DNA from: JBCCFK01 sp965262315
GTDB lineage: Bacteria > Actinomycetota > Acidimicrobiia > Acidimicrobiales > UBA8592
DNA length: 58,958 bases
Assembly (NCBI GenBank): GCA_965262315.1
Contig: CBDHFJ010000138.1
Location: forward strand, 1 to 58,958
Direction of reading: 5' to 3'
The notes under the pieces were generated by a model, which was not told the origin of the DNA, made no database searches, and saw only the letters and a list, made by a program, of their open reading frames with translations. Each line of letters opens with the position of its first letter. Within the stretch, counting starts at the first letter, position 1. The position numbers and the translations under genes are program-made. Positions 37,062 through 44,249 of the stretch are shown one piece after another.

Positions 37062-37550
37062 TCAGTCTCGGAAGTTGCCGAACTGCAACGGGATGTCGAA
37101 GTCGTGCTCCTTCAGGGCCGCGATCACGTCCTGGAGCTGGTCGCGCTTCTTGCCCGACACCCGGACCTGCTCGCCCTGGGTCTGGGACTGGATGCCCTTC
37201 ATGCCCAGGCCCTTGATGAACTTGTTGATGTCTCGCGCCTTGTCGGAGTTGATCCCCGCGGTGATCTCGGCGTCCTGGCGAACCGTGCCGCCCGAGGCGT
37301 CCTCGACCTTGCCGTAGTCGAGCACCTTCAGCGACACCTTGCGCTTGACCAGCTTCTCCTCGAGCACCTGCTTCAGTGCGTTGAGTCGATCCTCGGACGC
37401 CGTGGCCATCGCGATCGAGGTCTCACCGAGCTCGATCGTGGAGTTGGTTCCCTTGAAGTCGTAGCGCTGGCCCACCTCGCGGGCGGCCTGGTCCACCGCG
37501 TTGCGGACCTCCTGCATGTCGACCTCGGACGTGACATCGAACGTTGGCAT
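37062..37550 (-). CDS. yajQ: YajQ family cyclic di-GMP-binding/nucleotide-binding protein
   Basis: UPF0234/YajQ protein (162 aa). Family hallmarks are MPTFDVTSEVDMQEVRNAVD at the N-terminus, RYDFKGTNSTIEL, INSDKARDINKFIKGLG and the C-terminal PLQFGNFRD. Some members bind cyclic di-GMP or nucleic acid; the role in actinobacteria is unclear. The ATG at 37550 is chosen over upstream in-frame starts because GGAGG lies seven bases before it and the family begins there. It heads the minus-strand unit that includes the zinc-ribbon, HAD and sulfatase genes. Confidence 0.93.
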   Translation of the reverse strand: MPTFDVTSEVDMQEVRNAVDQAAREVGQRYDFKGTNSTIELGETSIAMATASEDRLNALKQVLEEKLVKRKVSLKVLDYGKVEDASGGTVRQDAEITAGINSDKARDINKFIKGLGMKGIQSQTQGEQVRVSGKKRDQLQDVIAALKEHDFDIPLQFGNFRD

Positions 37551-37655
37551 CGGTACCTCCCCGGGACGCCTGGAGCATACGCGGCGCGTGGGCCGGCAGC
37601 CCGGGTATCGAGTGGGGAAAACCGGCATGCTGCGGCTAGTCTTCGATGCTCACCA

Positions 37656-37738
37656 GGGTCGGTGCCCGAGCGGCCAAAGGGAACGGGCTGTAAACCCGTC
37701 GGCTTACGCCTTCGGAGGTTCAAATCCTCCCCGGCCCA
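37656..37738 (+). tRNA. tRNA-Tyr (GTA)
   Basis: Class II tRNA. Acceptor stem GGGTCGG (37656-37662) pairs with CCGGCCC (37731-37737). The anticodon stem ACGGG/CCCGT encloses GTA at 37690-37692. A long variable arm follows, then T-stem GGAGG/CCTCC with loop TTCAAAT. The discriminator is A and CCA is not encoded. A TAGTCT box at 37637-37642 could be its -10. Confidence 0.95.
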
Positions 37739-37740
37739 CG

Positions 37741-37781
37741 GCAACTCAGGGATGGAGCCTCCGGCTTCCTCCCTGAGTTGC
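37741..37781. terminator. long hairpin after tRNA-Tyr
   Basis: Perfect 12-base arms GCAACTCAGGGA (37741-37752) and TCCCTGAGTTGC (37770-37781) begin three bases after the tRNA. The loop can pair further (GGAGCC/GGCTTCC). There is no T-tract, so it may terminate weakly or define the tRNA 3' end. Confidence 0.45.
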
Positions 37782-37917
37782 TTGCAGTTCCGCTCCGCAA
37801 CCGGCCGGGCGGGTCCCATCCCTGCGGGCGGCACATCGGGTGGCCCGCAGCCCACCCTCTTGAAGTGGGCACTTCGGGTCTGAGCGGTCGCGCTGTGCGA
37901 CCTCGACGACGGATGCG

Positions 37918-37923
37918 TACGCT
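37918..37923 (+). promoter_or_regulatory. putative -10 box of the 37931 gene
   Basis: TACGCT ends seven bases before the GTG at 37931. The sequence from this box to the start codon is very similar to that before the sigma factor gene at 42121 (TAGACT then GTG), predicting a leaderless message. Confidence 0.4.
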
Positions 37924-37930
37924 GCTCATC

Positions 37931-38485
37931 GTGAACCACACGCGGATGGACTCACTGCTTCTCGCAGGCGTCGGGACACTCGCCGTTCACGAGATCGCGT
38001 ACGTCCCCGGCTCGATCGGCACCTCGATCACCGGTGACGACAGCGTCTCTCACGCGCACATCCCGCTCCTGTGGGGCCTCGGTGGTTCCGTGGCCATCCT
38101 GGCGCTCATCCGCTACGTCGTCCGATCGCTGCGATCGCGCGAAGGCGAGCGCTCCATCGACGCTCGTTGGCTCGGTACGGCCATGGCGGCCTTCTACATC
38201 TCTCAGGAGGCCGCCGAACGGGCGCTCTCCGGCAGCCCGGCGATCTCGCTGCTGACCGAGTGGGTGTTGTGGATCGGCTTGCTCGCGGTCCCGCTCGTCG
38301 CCTGCGTCCTGGCCCGCCTCGTTCGCCGCATCGTCGACTTCGCCGCCACGCCGGAGACTCGACGTCGCGTCCCCACGAGCACCGTTCCGGTCGCTCGTCC
38401 CGTGGTGCCGACCCTGCGTCCGGCACTCACCCGGCTCGATCACGTCCTCACGCGACGCGGCCCGCCTCTCATCGTTTCGCACTGA
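37931..38485 (+). CDS. membrane protein of unknown function in a probable metal-handling group
   Basis: About 184 aa with three to four TM segments. Conserved-looking polar residues sit at membrane edges: HEIAYVPGS, SHAHIPLLWGLGG and YISQEAAERAL. Histidines and glutamates at such places often bind metal, but I cannot name the family. The GTG at 37931 is favoured by the nearby -10-like box; ATGs at 37913 and 37946 are alternatives. The His-rich cupredoxin lipoprotein gene follows after 33 bases on the same strand. Confidence 0.65.
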   Translation: MNHTRMDSLLLAGVGTLAVHEIAYVPGSIGTSITGDDSVSHAHIPLLWGLGGSVAILALIRYVVRSLRSREGERSIDARWLGTAMAAFYISQEAAERALSGSPAISLLTEWVLWIGLLAVPLVACVLARLVRRIVDFAATPETRRRVPTSTVPVARPVVPTLRPALTRLDHVLTRRGPPLIVSH

Positions 38486-38518
38486 ATCCACGTACGAAGC
38501 GACAAGAGAGGAACTCCA

Positions 38519-39937
38519 ATGAACTCGCGACTCGCGCGCCTGCTCGGCGCGTTGCTGGCGATCACCCTGATCGCCGCTGCCTGTGGTGGAGATGACGACG
38601 ACATCACCACCGCAGCCGGCCAGCCCGGAGAAGACGGCCAGGCCGAACCCGCATCCGAAGAAGAGGTCGACCCCGATGCCGCCGACTGTGCGGCCGATGG
38701 CGCCGACTGCGGCCAGATGGTCGACGGCGACATGGATGCCGCCATGGACGGCATGGACATGGAGGACGGCCACGACCACGAGCACAGCCATGGCGACGTC
38801 ATCGACGTCCCCGACGGCATGGCGGTGCCCCAGATCGAGATCTCGGTCACGCCGGATCCGAAGGCCGGTCAGAACCTGCAGGTGACACTGACCGACTTCG
38901 CGATCTCACCCGAGAGCGCCAGCACCGACGCCGTCGACGGCGAAGGTCACCTGCATCTGTACATCAACGGAGAGCGCAAGGCTCGCTTCTACAACGAGTG
39001 GATGCACCTGAGCCTGCCCGCCGGCGAACACGTCGTGGAGGTCGAGATCTCGGCCAACAACCACAGCGCGTATGCGGTCGACGGTGAGCCGATCCGCGCG
39101 ATGGCGATGGTGACGGTGCCCGAGTCCGAGGGTGGCCACAGCCACGGCGACGACGACGTGGTCGACGTCGCAGACGGCGACACCGTGCCCTCGGTCGAGC
39201 TCGCAGTGTTCGAGGACCCCAAGTCCGGCTGGAATCTGCAGGTGTCGGTCGAGAACTTCACCATCACGCCCGAGAACGCCAGCACCGAACACGTCGACGG
39301 CGAAGGCCACATGCACATCTACGTGGACGGCGAGAAGCTGACCCGTCTCTACGGGGAGTGGTGGCACCTGAACGGGCTCACCGAAGGTGACCACGAGGTC
39401 ATGGTGGAACTCTCCGCCAACGACCACCGTCCCTACGCCGTCGGCGGTGAGCCGATCGTGGCGACGGCGACCATCAGCGTCTCGGCCGACCAGGCTTCCG
39501 ACGACGAGCACGCGCACGACGAAGACCATGGCGACGACGAGCACGCGCACGACGAAGACCATGGCGACGACGAGCACTCGCACGACGAAGACCATGGCGA
39601 CGACGAGCACTCGCACGATCATGATCACGACGACATGGAGATGGGTGAGACCATGGACATGGATGCGGCCGAGGCCGACACCGTGGTCGAGATCGGCTTC
39701 GTCGCCGGCGAGGTGACCGTGGAGGACGATCGCATCGCCGTCGAGCGCGACAGCACGGTCGCGCTGGTGATCACCTCCGACGTCGCCGAACACGTGCACG
39801 TCCACGGCTTCGATCTCTTCGCCGACGTGGGACCGGGCGAGACCGCCACCCTGGTGTTCCAGGCCGATGTCCCGGGCGTGTTCGAGATCGAGTTCGAGGA
39901 CTCCTTCACGTTCATCACCGAGCTCGAGGTGCGCTGA
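38519..39937 (+). CDS. His-rich lipoprotein with duplicated domain and C-terminal cupredoxin-like domain
   Basis: A 472-aa predicted lipoprotein: hydrophobic signal ending in lipobox IAAAC with Cys22. Two homologous domains follow at about residues 100-200 and 218-322; each has a DGEGHLHLYINGE/DGEGHMHIYVDGE strand with histidines and a following W/Y-H motif. A His/Asp repeat linker covers residues 328-371. The C-terminal 90 residues (IGFVAGEVTVEDDRIAVERD, then EHVHVHGFDLF) resemble a cupredoxin fold with His ligands. I infer binding of copper or another metal at the cell surface. GAGGAA lies before the ATG. The next gene starts directly after the stop. Confidence 0.8.
   Translation: MNSRLARLLGALLAITLIAAACGGDDDDITTAAGQPGEDGQAEPASEEEVDPDAADCAADGADCGQMVDGDMDAAMDGMDMEDGHDHEHSHGDVIDVPDGMAVPQIEISVTPDPKAGQNLQVTLTDFAISPESASTDAVDGEGHLHLYINGERKARFYNEWMHLSLPAGEHVVEVEISANNHSAYAVDGEPIRAMAMVTVPESEGGHSHGDDDVVDVADGDTVPSVELAVFEDPKSGWNLQVSVENFTITPENASTEHVDGEGHMHIYVDGEKLTRLYGEWWHLNGLTEGDHEVMVELSANDHRPYAVGGEPIVATATISVSADQASDDEHAHDEDHGDDEHAHDEDHGDDEHSHDEDHGDDEHSHDHDHDDMEMGETMDMDAAEADTVVEIGFVAGEVTVEDDRIAVERDSTVALVITSDVAEHVHVHGFDLFADVGPGETATLVFQADVPGVFEIEFEDSFTFITELEVR
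39500..39631 (+). repeat. 33-bp tandem repeat encoding a His/Asp linker
   Basis: Units at 39500-39532, 39533-39565 and 39566-39598 are nearly identical and encode DDEHAHDEDHG or DDEHSHDEDHG. A fourth, diverged unit fills 39599-39631. Copy number could vary by slippage. Confidence 0.85.
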
Positions 39938-39938
39938 G

Positions 39939-41277
39939 GTGCACCTCCCGAACCCGCCAGCCGTCGGCGACGTCGCCGTGCTCGCGCACGGGGTCGGATC
40001 TCGGGGTGACCTGCCGCTGCCGCTCTGGCAGTTCGTGTGGGCCGCCGTCGCTTCGATCGTGATCTCCTTCGTCGCCCTCGGCGCGCTGTGGACCACTCCA
40101 CGGCTCGCCGAGGCGGCGGAGGGGCGCGGTCTCGGTTGGACCAAGGGTCTGCTGAAGTTCCTCGAGCCCACTGCACGCGCAGCCTCGTTCCTGCTCTTCC
40201 TGCTCGTGCTGGGCGGCCGGTCTGTTCGGAACCGACGCCAGCGGCGACAACATCAACCCGGTGACGATCTACGTCGTCTTGTGGGTGCTGCTCCAGATCC
40301 TCGTGCCGATCCTGGGCAACGTCTGGCGGGTCCTCGACCCGATCGACACCATGGCGATCGGCCTCGACCGCATCCGGCCCGAACCCGGGGTCGAGGCGCC
40401 CGGCTGGAGCCACTGGTGGGCGCCGGTGGGCGCCTTCCTGTTTCCTGTTCCTCGAGCTGATCCACCCGTCCGGCGACAGCCCTCGGGTGCTGGGGATCGG
40501 CATGCTCGTCTACGTCGCCGTCAGCCTCACCGGCGCATGGAAGTGGGGGAGAGGGTGGCTGCGCGTCAGCGAGCTCTTCGCCGTGCACTTCCACCTGCTC
40601 GCCGCCATGGCACCCGTCGAGCGCAACGACGAGACCGGCAAGCTGCATCTCCGGGCCCCGTTCAGCGGCCTCGCCGCCATGACCATCACCCCGATCGGCA
40701 CCGCGGTCCTGCTGGTCGTGCTCGGCGGCGTGACCTTCGACGGCCTGGGCGAGAGCGAACTGTGGCGAGACCTGATCGGCCGCCACTCCGGGATGGACCA
40801 ACGCCTGGTACCGCCTCGGGGGCCTCGTGGTCAGCACCGCGGCACTCGCGGCCCTGTACCTCGGGTCGGTGCGATCCATGGCCAACATCACCGGCAGGGA
40901 CGAGCGCACCCTGGCCAACATGTTCGCCCCGTCGCTCGTCCCGATCGTGTTCGGCTACACGATCGCCCACTACCTCCAGCTGGCCGTCGACGAGACCCAG
41001 ACGTTCGTGTTCCGGCTGTCCGACCCGTTCGGGCAGGGCTGGAACCTCTTCGGTGGGGCCGACGCCAGCATCAACTTCGACCTGATCAGCGTCGACGGCA
41101 TCGCCTGGGTCCAGGCCCTCAGCGTCGTCGTCGGCCACATCGCCGGGGTCCTGGTGGCCCACGATCGGGCGGTCGCCGTGTTCGAGAAACGAGACGCGCT
41201 CCGCAGCCAGTACGTGATGCTGTTCGTGATGGTCCTCTTACAGCGTCCTCGGCCTCTGGCTGTTGCTCAACGCGTAG
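39939..41277 (+). pseudogene. polytopic membrane protein ('fenitrothion hydrolase'-like family), four apparent +1 frameshifts
   Basis: Joining frames gives one protein of about 444 aa with ten or so TM helices. It starts at GTG 39939, one base after the lipoprotein stop, with HGVGSRGDLPLPLW near the N-terminus. It continues through GNVWRVLDPIDTM, FGYTIAHYLQL and LSDPFGQGWNLFG to VGHIAGVLVAHDRAVAVF and a final TM. From memory this matches an actinobacterial family often labelled fenitrothion hydrolase; that label is doubtful as a function. Breaks lie near 40215, 40441 (extra T), 40790 (extra G) and 41239 (extra T). Removing one base at each restores the frame, so sequence error is likely. Confidence 0.75.
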
Positions 41278-41287
41278 TCCAACCGGG

Positions 41288-41316
41288 TTGGGAAGTCGGG
41301 GCGTGCGTGGCATCAT
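41288..41316 (+). promoter_or_regulatory. putative promoter of tRNA-Thr
   Basis: TTGGGA (41288-41293) and CATCAT (41311-41316) are separated by 17 bases, 29 bases before tRNA-Thr. The -10 match is modest. Confidence 0.35.
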
Positions 41317-41345
41317 GAAGGGCCTTCTGGCGCATGCGCCAGGGT

Positions 41346-41418
41346 GCTCCCTTAGCTCAGTCGGCAGAGCGTCTCCATGGTAAGGAGAAGGTCGAGAGTT
41401 CAATTCTCTCAGGGAGCT
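41346..41418 (+). tRNA. tRNA-Thr (GGT)
   Basis: Acceptor GCTCCCT (41346-41352) pairs with AGGGAGC (41411-41417). D-arm AGCTCAGTCGGCAGAGC is present. Anticodon stem TCTCC/GGAGA encloses GGT at 41379-41381. T-arm GAGAG/CTCTC with loop TTCAATT. Discriminator T; no encoded CCA. Confidence 0.95.
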
Positions 41419-41471
41419 CGCGGCGTGGGTCTCGGCCCACGCCATCGTCATGTCGGGCTTCCGGCATGGGC

Positions 41472-41545
41472 GGCGCCGTAGCTCAGTTGGTAAGAGCGCT
41501 CGACTCATAATCGAGAGGTCGACAGTTCAAGTCTGTCCGGCGCTA
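41472..41545 (+). tRNA. tRNA-Met (CAT), elongator type
   Basis: Acceptor GGCGCCG (41472-41478) pairs with CGGCGCT (41538-41544), ending in a G-U pair. Anticodon stem CTCGA/TCGAG encloses CAT at 41506-41508. The stem lacks the three G-C pairs of initiator tRNAs and position 1 is paired, so I call it elongator Met; a CAT-Ile (lysidine) tRNA cannot be excluded. Discriminator A, no full CCA. Confidence 0.9.
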
Positions 41546-41569
41546 CCGATCCGCCTTGGGGGTGCAGCG

Positions 41570-42058
41570 GTGCGCATCAGGCCCGCCCGGCTCGATGATG
41601 CCGAGGCCATCCGGTCGATCTACAACCACGAGGTCGCCCACGGGACCGCCACGTTCGATCTCGAGCCCAGGACACTCGCGGCGCAACGCAGCTGGCTCAC
41701 CGAACGGTCGGGGGCCCATGTCGTCCTGGTGGCCGAGCTCGAGGACGAGCTCGTCGGCTTCGGCTCGCTCAGCAAGTACAAGGAACGGGCGGCGTACAGC
41801 GGCACGGTCGAGGACTCCGTGTACGTCGCACCGGACATGCAGGGGAAGGGCATCGGGATCGCGCTGCTCGAGGCGCTGATCGAGCGTGCCCGCGACCACG
41901 GCTTTCACACCCTCATCGCTCGGATCGGCCACGAGTCCGAGGGCTCCATCGCCGTGCACGAGCGAGCCGGCTTCGCCGAGATCGGACGCGAGCGGGAAGT
42001 CGGCCGCAAGTTCGGTCGCTGGCTCGACGTCGTCATCATGCAGCGGATGGTGACATGA
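41570..42058 (+). CDS. GNAT-family N-acetyltransferase (phosphinothricin acetyltransferase-like)
   Basis: A 162-aa GNAT protein. It starts RIRPARLDDAEAIRSIYNHE and has TATFDLEPRT, both typical of the PAT/MnaT subgroup. The acetyl-CoA loop is VAPDMQGKGIGIALLEAL with QGKGIG at residues 91-96. Members acetylate phosphinothricin, methionine sulfone or related amines; the natural substrate is unclear. The GTG at 41570 follows a G-rich stretch and comes 24 bases after tRNA-Met. An ATG at 42055 in the next frame overlaps its stop. Confidence 0.85.
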   Translation: MRIRPARLDDAEAIRSIYNHEVAHGTATFDLEPRTLAAQRSWLTERSGAHVVLVAELEDELVGFGSLSKYKERAAYSGTVEDSVYVAPDMQGKGIGIALLEALIERARDHGFHTLIARIGHESEGSIAVHERAGFAEIGREREVGRKFGRWLDVVIMQRMVT

Positions 42059-42107
42059 GCGATGGCCGCGGTTCGCCGCGATATTCGGCGTTCACCCGTC
42101 GCTCATC

Positions 42108-42113
42108 TAGACT
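42108..42113 (+). promoter_or_regulatory. putative -10 box of the ECF sigma factor gene
   Basis: TAGACT ends seven bases before the GTG at 42121, predicting a leaderless message. TTCGGC (42084-42089) at 18 bases could be the -35 but matches weakly. Confidence 0.45.
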
Positions 42114-42120
42114 GCGCGTC

Positions 42121-42741
42121 GTGACGTCACGATCGGAGCTCGAACCGCTGGTGGAGGCGGCTCGAAACGGGGACACCGAGGCATTCGACGAGCTGGTGCG
42201 GCTCACGTACGGCGACGTCTTCAAGCTCGCCGTTCGGCTCACCGGCAACGAGACCGACGCCAACGACGTCGTCCAGGACACCTACGTGCGCGCGTTTCGT
42301 GGGCTGCGCCGATTCCGTGGTGACGCCCAGTTCTCGACGTGGCTCTACCGGATCGCCTCCAACTGTGCTTCGACCTTCACCGCGCGCCGGTCCAGGTTGC
42401 GGCACCACAGCCTGGCCGAGGCCGAAGAAGTTCCCGAGACCGACCCGGATCAGGACCCCACGCTGCAGGCCGAGGCTTCCACGTTGCGAGCCTCCCTGGA
42501 ACGGGCCCTCGAACAGCTGCCGCATCGCCTGCGGGCGGTCATGGAACTGCGACACCTCGAGGACCTCTCCCATCGGGAGATCGCCGAGCGCCTCGGCATC
42601 TCCGAGTCGGCCACCAAGGTGCGGCTCCACCGAGCCCGCAACACGCTGCGTCGCCTGTTGCCGAACGCCGACGAAGCCGAAATCCTGCACCTGGACGATC
42701 ACCGGGCACCGGCGGATCTGGACCGCGCCGCCGGCGAGTAG
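42121..42741 (+). CDS. ECF-type RNA polymerase sigma factor
   Basis: Sigma-70 family protein of about 206 aa with regions 2 and 4 only. Region 2 spans FDELVRLTYGDVFKLAVRLT and the DVVQDTYVRAFRGLRRFRGD/FSTWLYRIASN segment. Region 4 spans LEQLPHRLRAVMELRHLEDL and SHREIAERLGISESATKVRL. No anti-sigma factor gene is next to it, so the signal is unknown. I prefer GTG 42121 because of the nearby -10 box; ATG 42055, overlapping the GNAT stop, would add 22 residues. Confidence 0.9.
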   Translation: MTSRSELEPLVEAARNGDTEAFDELVRLTYGDVFKLAVRLTGNETDANDVVQDTYVRAFRGLRRFRGDAQFSTWLYRIASNCASTFTARRSRLRHHSLAEAEEVPETDPDQDPTLQAEASTLRASLERALEQLPHRLRAVMELRHLEDLSHREIAERLGISESATKVRLHRARNTLRRLLPNADEAEILHLDDHRAPADLDRAAGE

Positions 42742-42836
42742 CGGCCGCACCCGTCACATCCCGAAAATGAAACCGGCGGGGCCGGTGGTATCCTCGCCTG
42801 GTCAATCCTTGCGACGCGCGGACCCCGCACGTCCAG

Positions 42837-42909
42837 AGGGGCGTAGCTCAATTGGCAGAGCACCGGTCTCCAAAACCGAAGGTTGTGGGTTCAAGTCCCT
42901 CCGCCCCTG
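42837..42909 (+). tRNA. tRNA-Trp (CCA)
   Basis: Acceptor AGGGGCG (42837-42843) pairs with CGCCCCT (42902-42908). Anticodon CCA is at 42870-42872 in loop CTCCAAA. The body closely resembles E. coli tRNA-Trp. Discriminator G; no encoded CCA. It lies directly upstream of secE, the classic position. TATCCT at 42789-42794 could be the -10 of a tRNA-Trp-secE-nusG message. Confidence 0.96.
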
Positions 42910-42961
42910 CGTTTCACAGAACTCAGTCCAGGCGCTCGCAGCGCCGCGAAGGATGTTCCTC

Positions 42962-43268
42962 ATGGAATCCATGAACCGAGAGCAGAAGCGGGCCATGCGC
43001 AAGGCCGGCGAGATCGATGCCGACGGGCAGCCGTCGCGCAATCGTCGGCAACCTCAGGGCGGCCGGCCCCCCTCCGAGCCTCGCCCCACCGTTCGCCAGT
43101 ACATCGGTGAGGTCCGGTCCGAGCTGCGCAAGGTGGCGTGGCCCAGCCGCGACGAGGTCGTGAACTACTCGATCGTCGTCCTGATCACCCTCATCGTGCT
43201 GACGGCGTTCATCGGTGTGCTCGACTGGGGGCCTCGGCGAGGGACTGCTGAAGCTGTTCGAACGCTGA
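42962..43268 (+). CDS. secE: protein translocase subunit SecE (frame broken by one extra G)
   Basis: SecE (about 101 aa once corrected) is the essential small subunit of the SecYEG channel. The conserved segment TVRQYIGEVRSELRKVAWPS is followed by the single TM helix (SIVVLITLIVLTAFIGVLDW). As given, the frame runs on into a nonsense tail. Dropping one G from the run of five at 43227-43231 yields the normal end GLLKLFER and a stop at 43266, four bases before the nusG ATG. ATG 42962 is nine bases after AAGG; ATGs at 42953 and 42971 are alternatives. I expect a sequence error. Confidence 0.88.
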
Positions 43269-43271
43269 TCC

Positions 43272-44156
43272 ATGAACGACAACGACCCGACCCAGACCCC
43301 AGAGACCGAAGCCATGAGTGACATCCTTCCTGCCGACACCGAACCGGTCGACGCTGACGAGCCGGTCCACGCCGACGCCGCCGAGGCCGATGTCGACGTC
43401 GACGAGGCCGTCGAGGAGGCCGCGGACGCCGTTGTCGAGGAGGCCGTCGAGGCCGCGGACGCCGTGGTCGACCAGGTGGACGAGGCCGTCGAGGCCGCGG
43501 AGGCCGATGTCGAGGAGGCCGTCGACCAGAACGCGCTGGTCTACGAAAAGGACGAGGACTTCTTCGACGAGGACGAGGTCATTGCCGCGCCCAAGCCGAA
43601 GAGCCCCTACGACCGTCCGGGTCGCTGGTATGTCGTGCACACCCAGTCCGGGTACGAGAAGAAGGTCAAGCAGAACCTCGAGGCTCGTATCTCGTCGATG
43701 AACATGGAGGGTCGCATCCACGAGATCGCCATCCCCATGGAAGACGTGGTCGAGTTCAAGGGCGGCAAGAAGGTCGTCGTCCAGAAGAAGGTCTTCCCCG
43801 GCTACCTGCTGGTGCGCTGCTACCTCGACGACGACTCTTGGTACGTGATCCGGAACACCCCGGGCATCACCGGCTTCGTCGGCGCCGGCAACAAGCCGTC
43901 GCCGCTGCCCCGCAAGGACGTCGAGAACTTCCTGGCCGTCAAGGTCGAGGGCGAAGATCAGGCCCCGCGCCGCAGCAAGCCCCGCCTGGCCTACGAAGAA
44001 GGCGAGACCGTGCGAGTCAAGGAAGGTCCCTTCGCGGACTTCTCCGGCGAGATCGTCGAGATCAACGAGGACCAGCTCAAGCTCAAGGTGCTCGTCAACA
44101 TCTTCGGCCGCGAGACCCCGGTCGAGCTCGAGTTCGCCCAGGTCGCAAAGCTCTGA
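43272..44156 (+). CDS. nusG: transcription termination/antitermination protein NusG
   Basis: NusG (294 aa) binds RNA polymerase and tunes elongation and termination. The NGN domain starts at RWYVVHTQSGYEKKVKQNLE near residue 118 and includes KKVFPGYLLVRCYLDDDSWY. The KOW domain is GETVRVKEGPFADFSGEIVE near residue 247. The first 110 residues are an acidic Ala/Val/Asp/Glu repeat (EAVEEAADAVVEEAVEAADA), longer than in most bacteria. A hairpin follows the stop. Confidence 0.95.
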   Translation: MNDNDPTQTPETEAMSDILPADTEPVDADEPVHADAAEADVDVDEAVEEAADAVVEEAVEAADAVVDQVDEAVEAAEADVEEAVDQNALVYEKDEDFFDEDEVIAAPKPKSPYDRPGRWYVVHTQSGYEKKVKQNLEARISSMNMEGRIHEIAIPMEDVVEFKGGKKVVVQKKVFPGYLLVRCYLDDDSWYVIRNTPGITGFVGAGNKPSPLPRKDVENFLAVKVEGEDQAPRRSKPRLAYEEGETVRVKEGPFADFSGEIVEINEDQLKLKVLVNIFGRETPVELEFAQVAKL

Positions 44157-44160
44157 ACCC

Positions 44161-44190
44161 GGGCGCCGGGCTTCGCCGATCGCGGCGCCC
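44161..44190 (+). terminator. hairpin after nusG
   Basis: GGGCGCCG (44161-44168) pairs with CGGCGCCC (44183-44190), five bases after the nusG stop. A short TTT follows at 44201. It probably separates secE-nusG from the large regulator gene. Confidence 0.5.
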
Positions 44191-44249
44191 GCGCGTCACG
44201 TTTCTGACCGTGTAGTGCACGGTTCGCGTCGAGTCGCGAGACTGTCCCG

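Noticed and set aside
37741..37781. Hairpin after tRNA-Tyr as an attachment site or mobile element end
   Set aside because: No integrase, no duplicated tRNA 3' end and no direct repeat nearby were found.
39500..39631. 33-bp repeats as a CRISPR array
   Set aside because: There are no spacers; the repeats are contiguous, in frame and encode a His/Asp linker.
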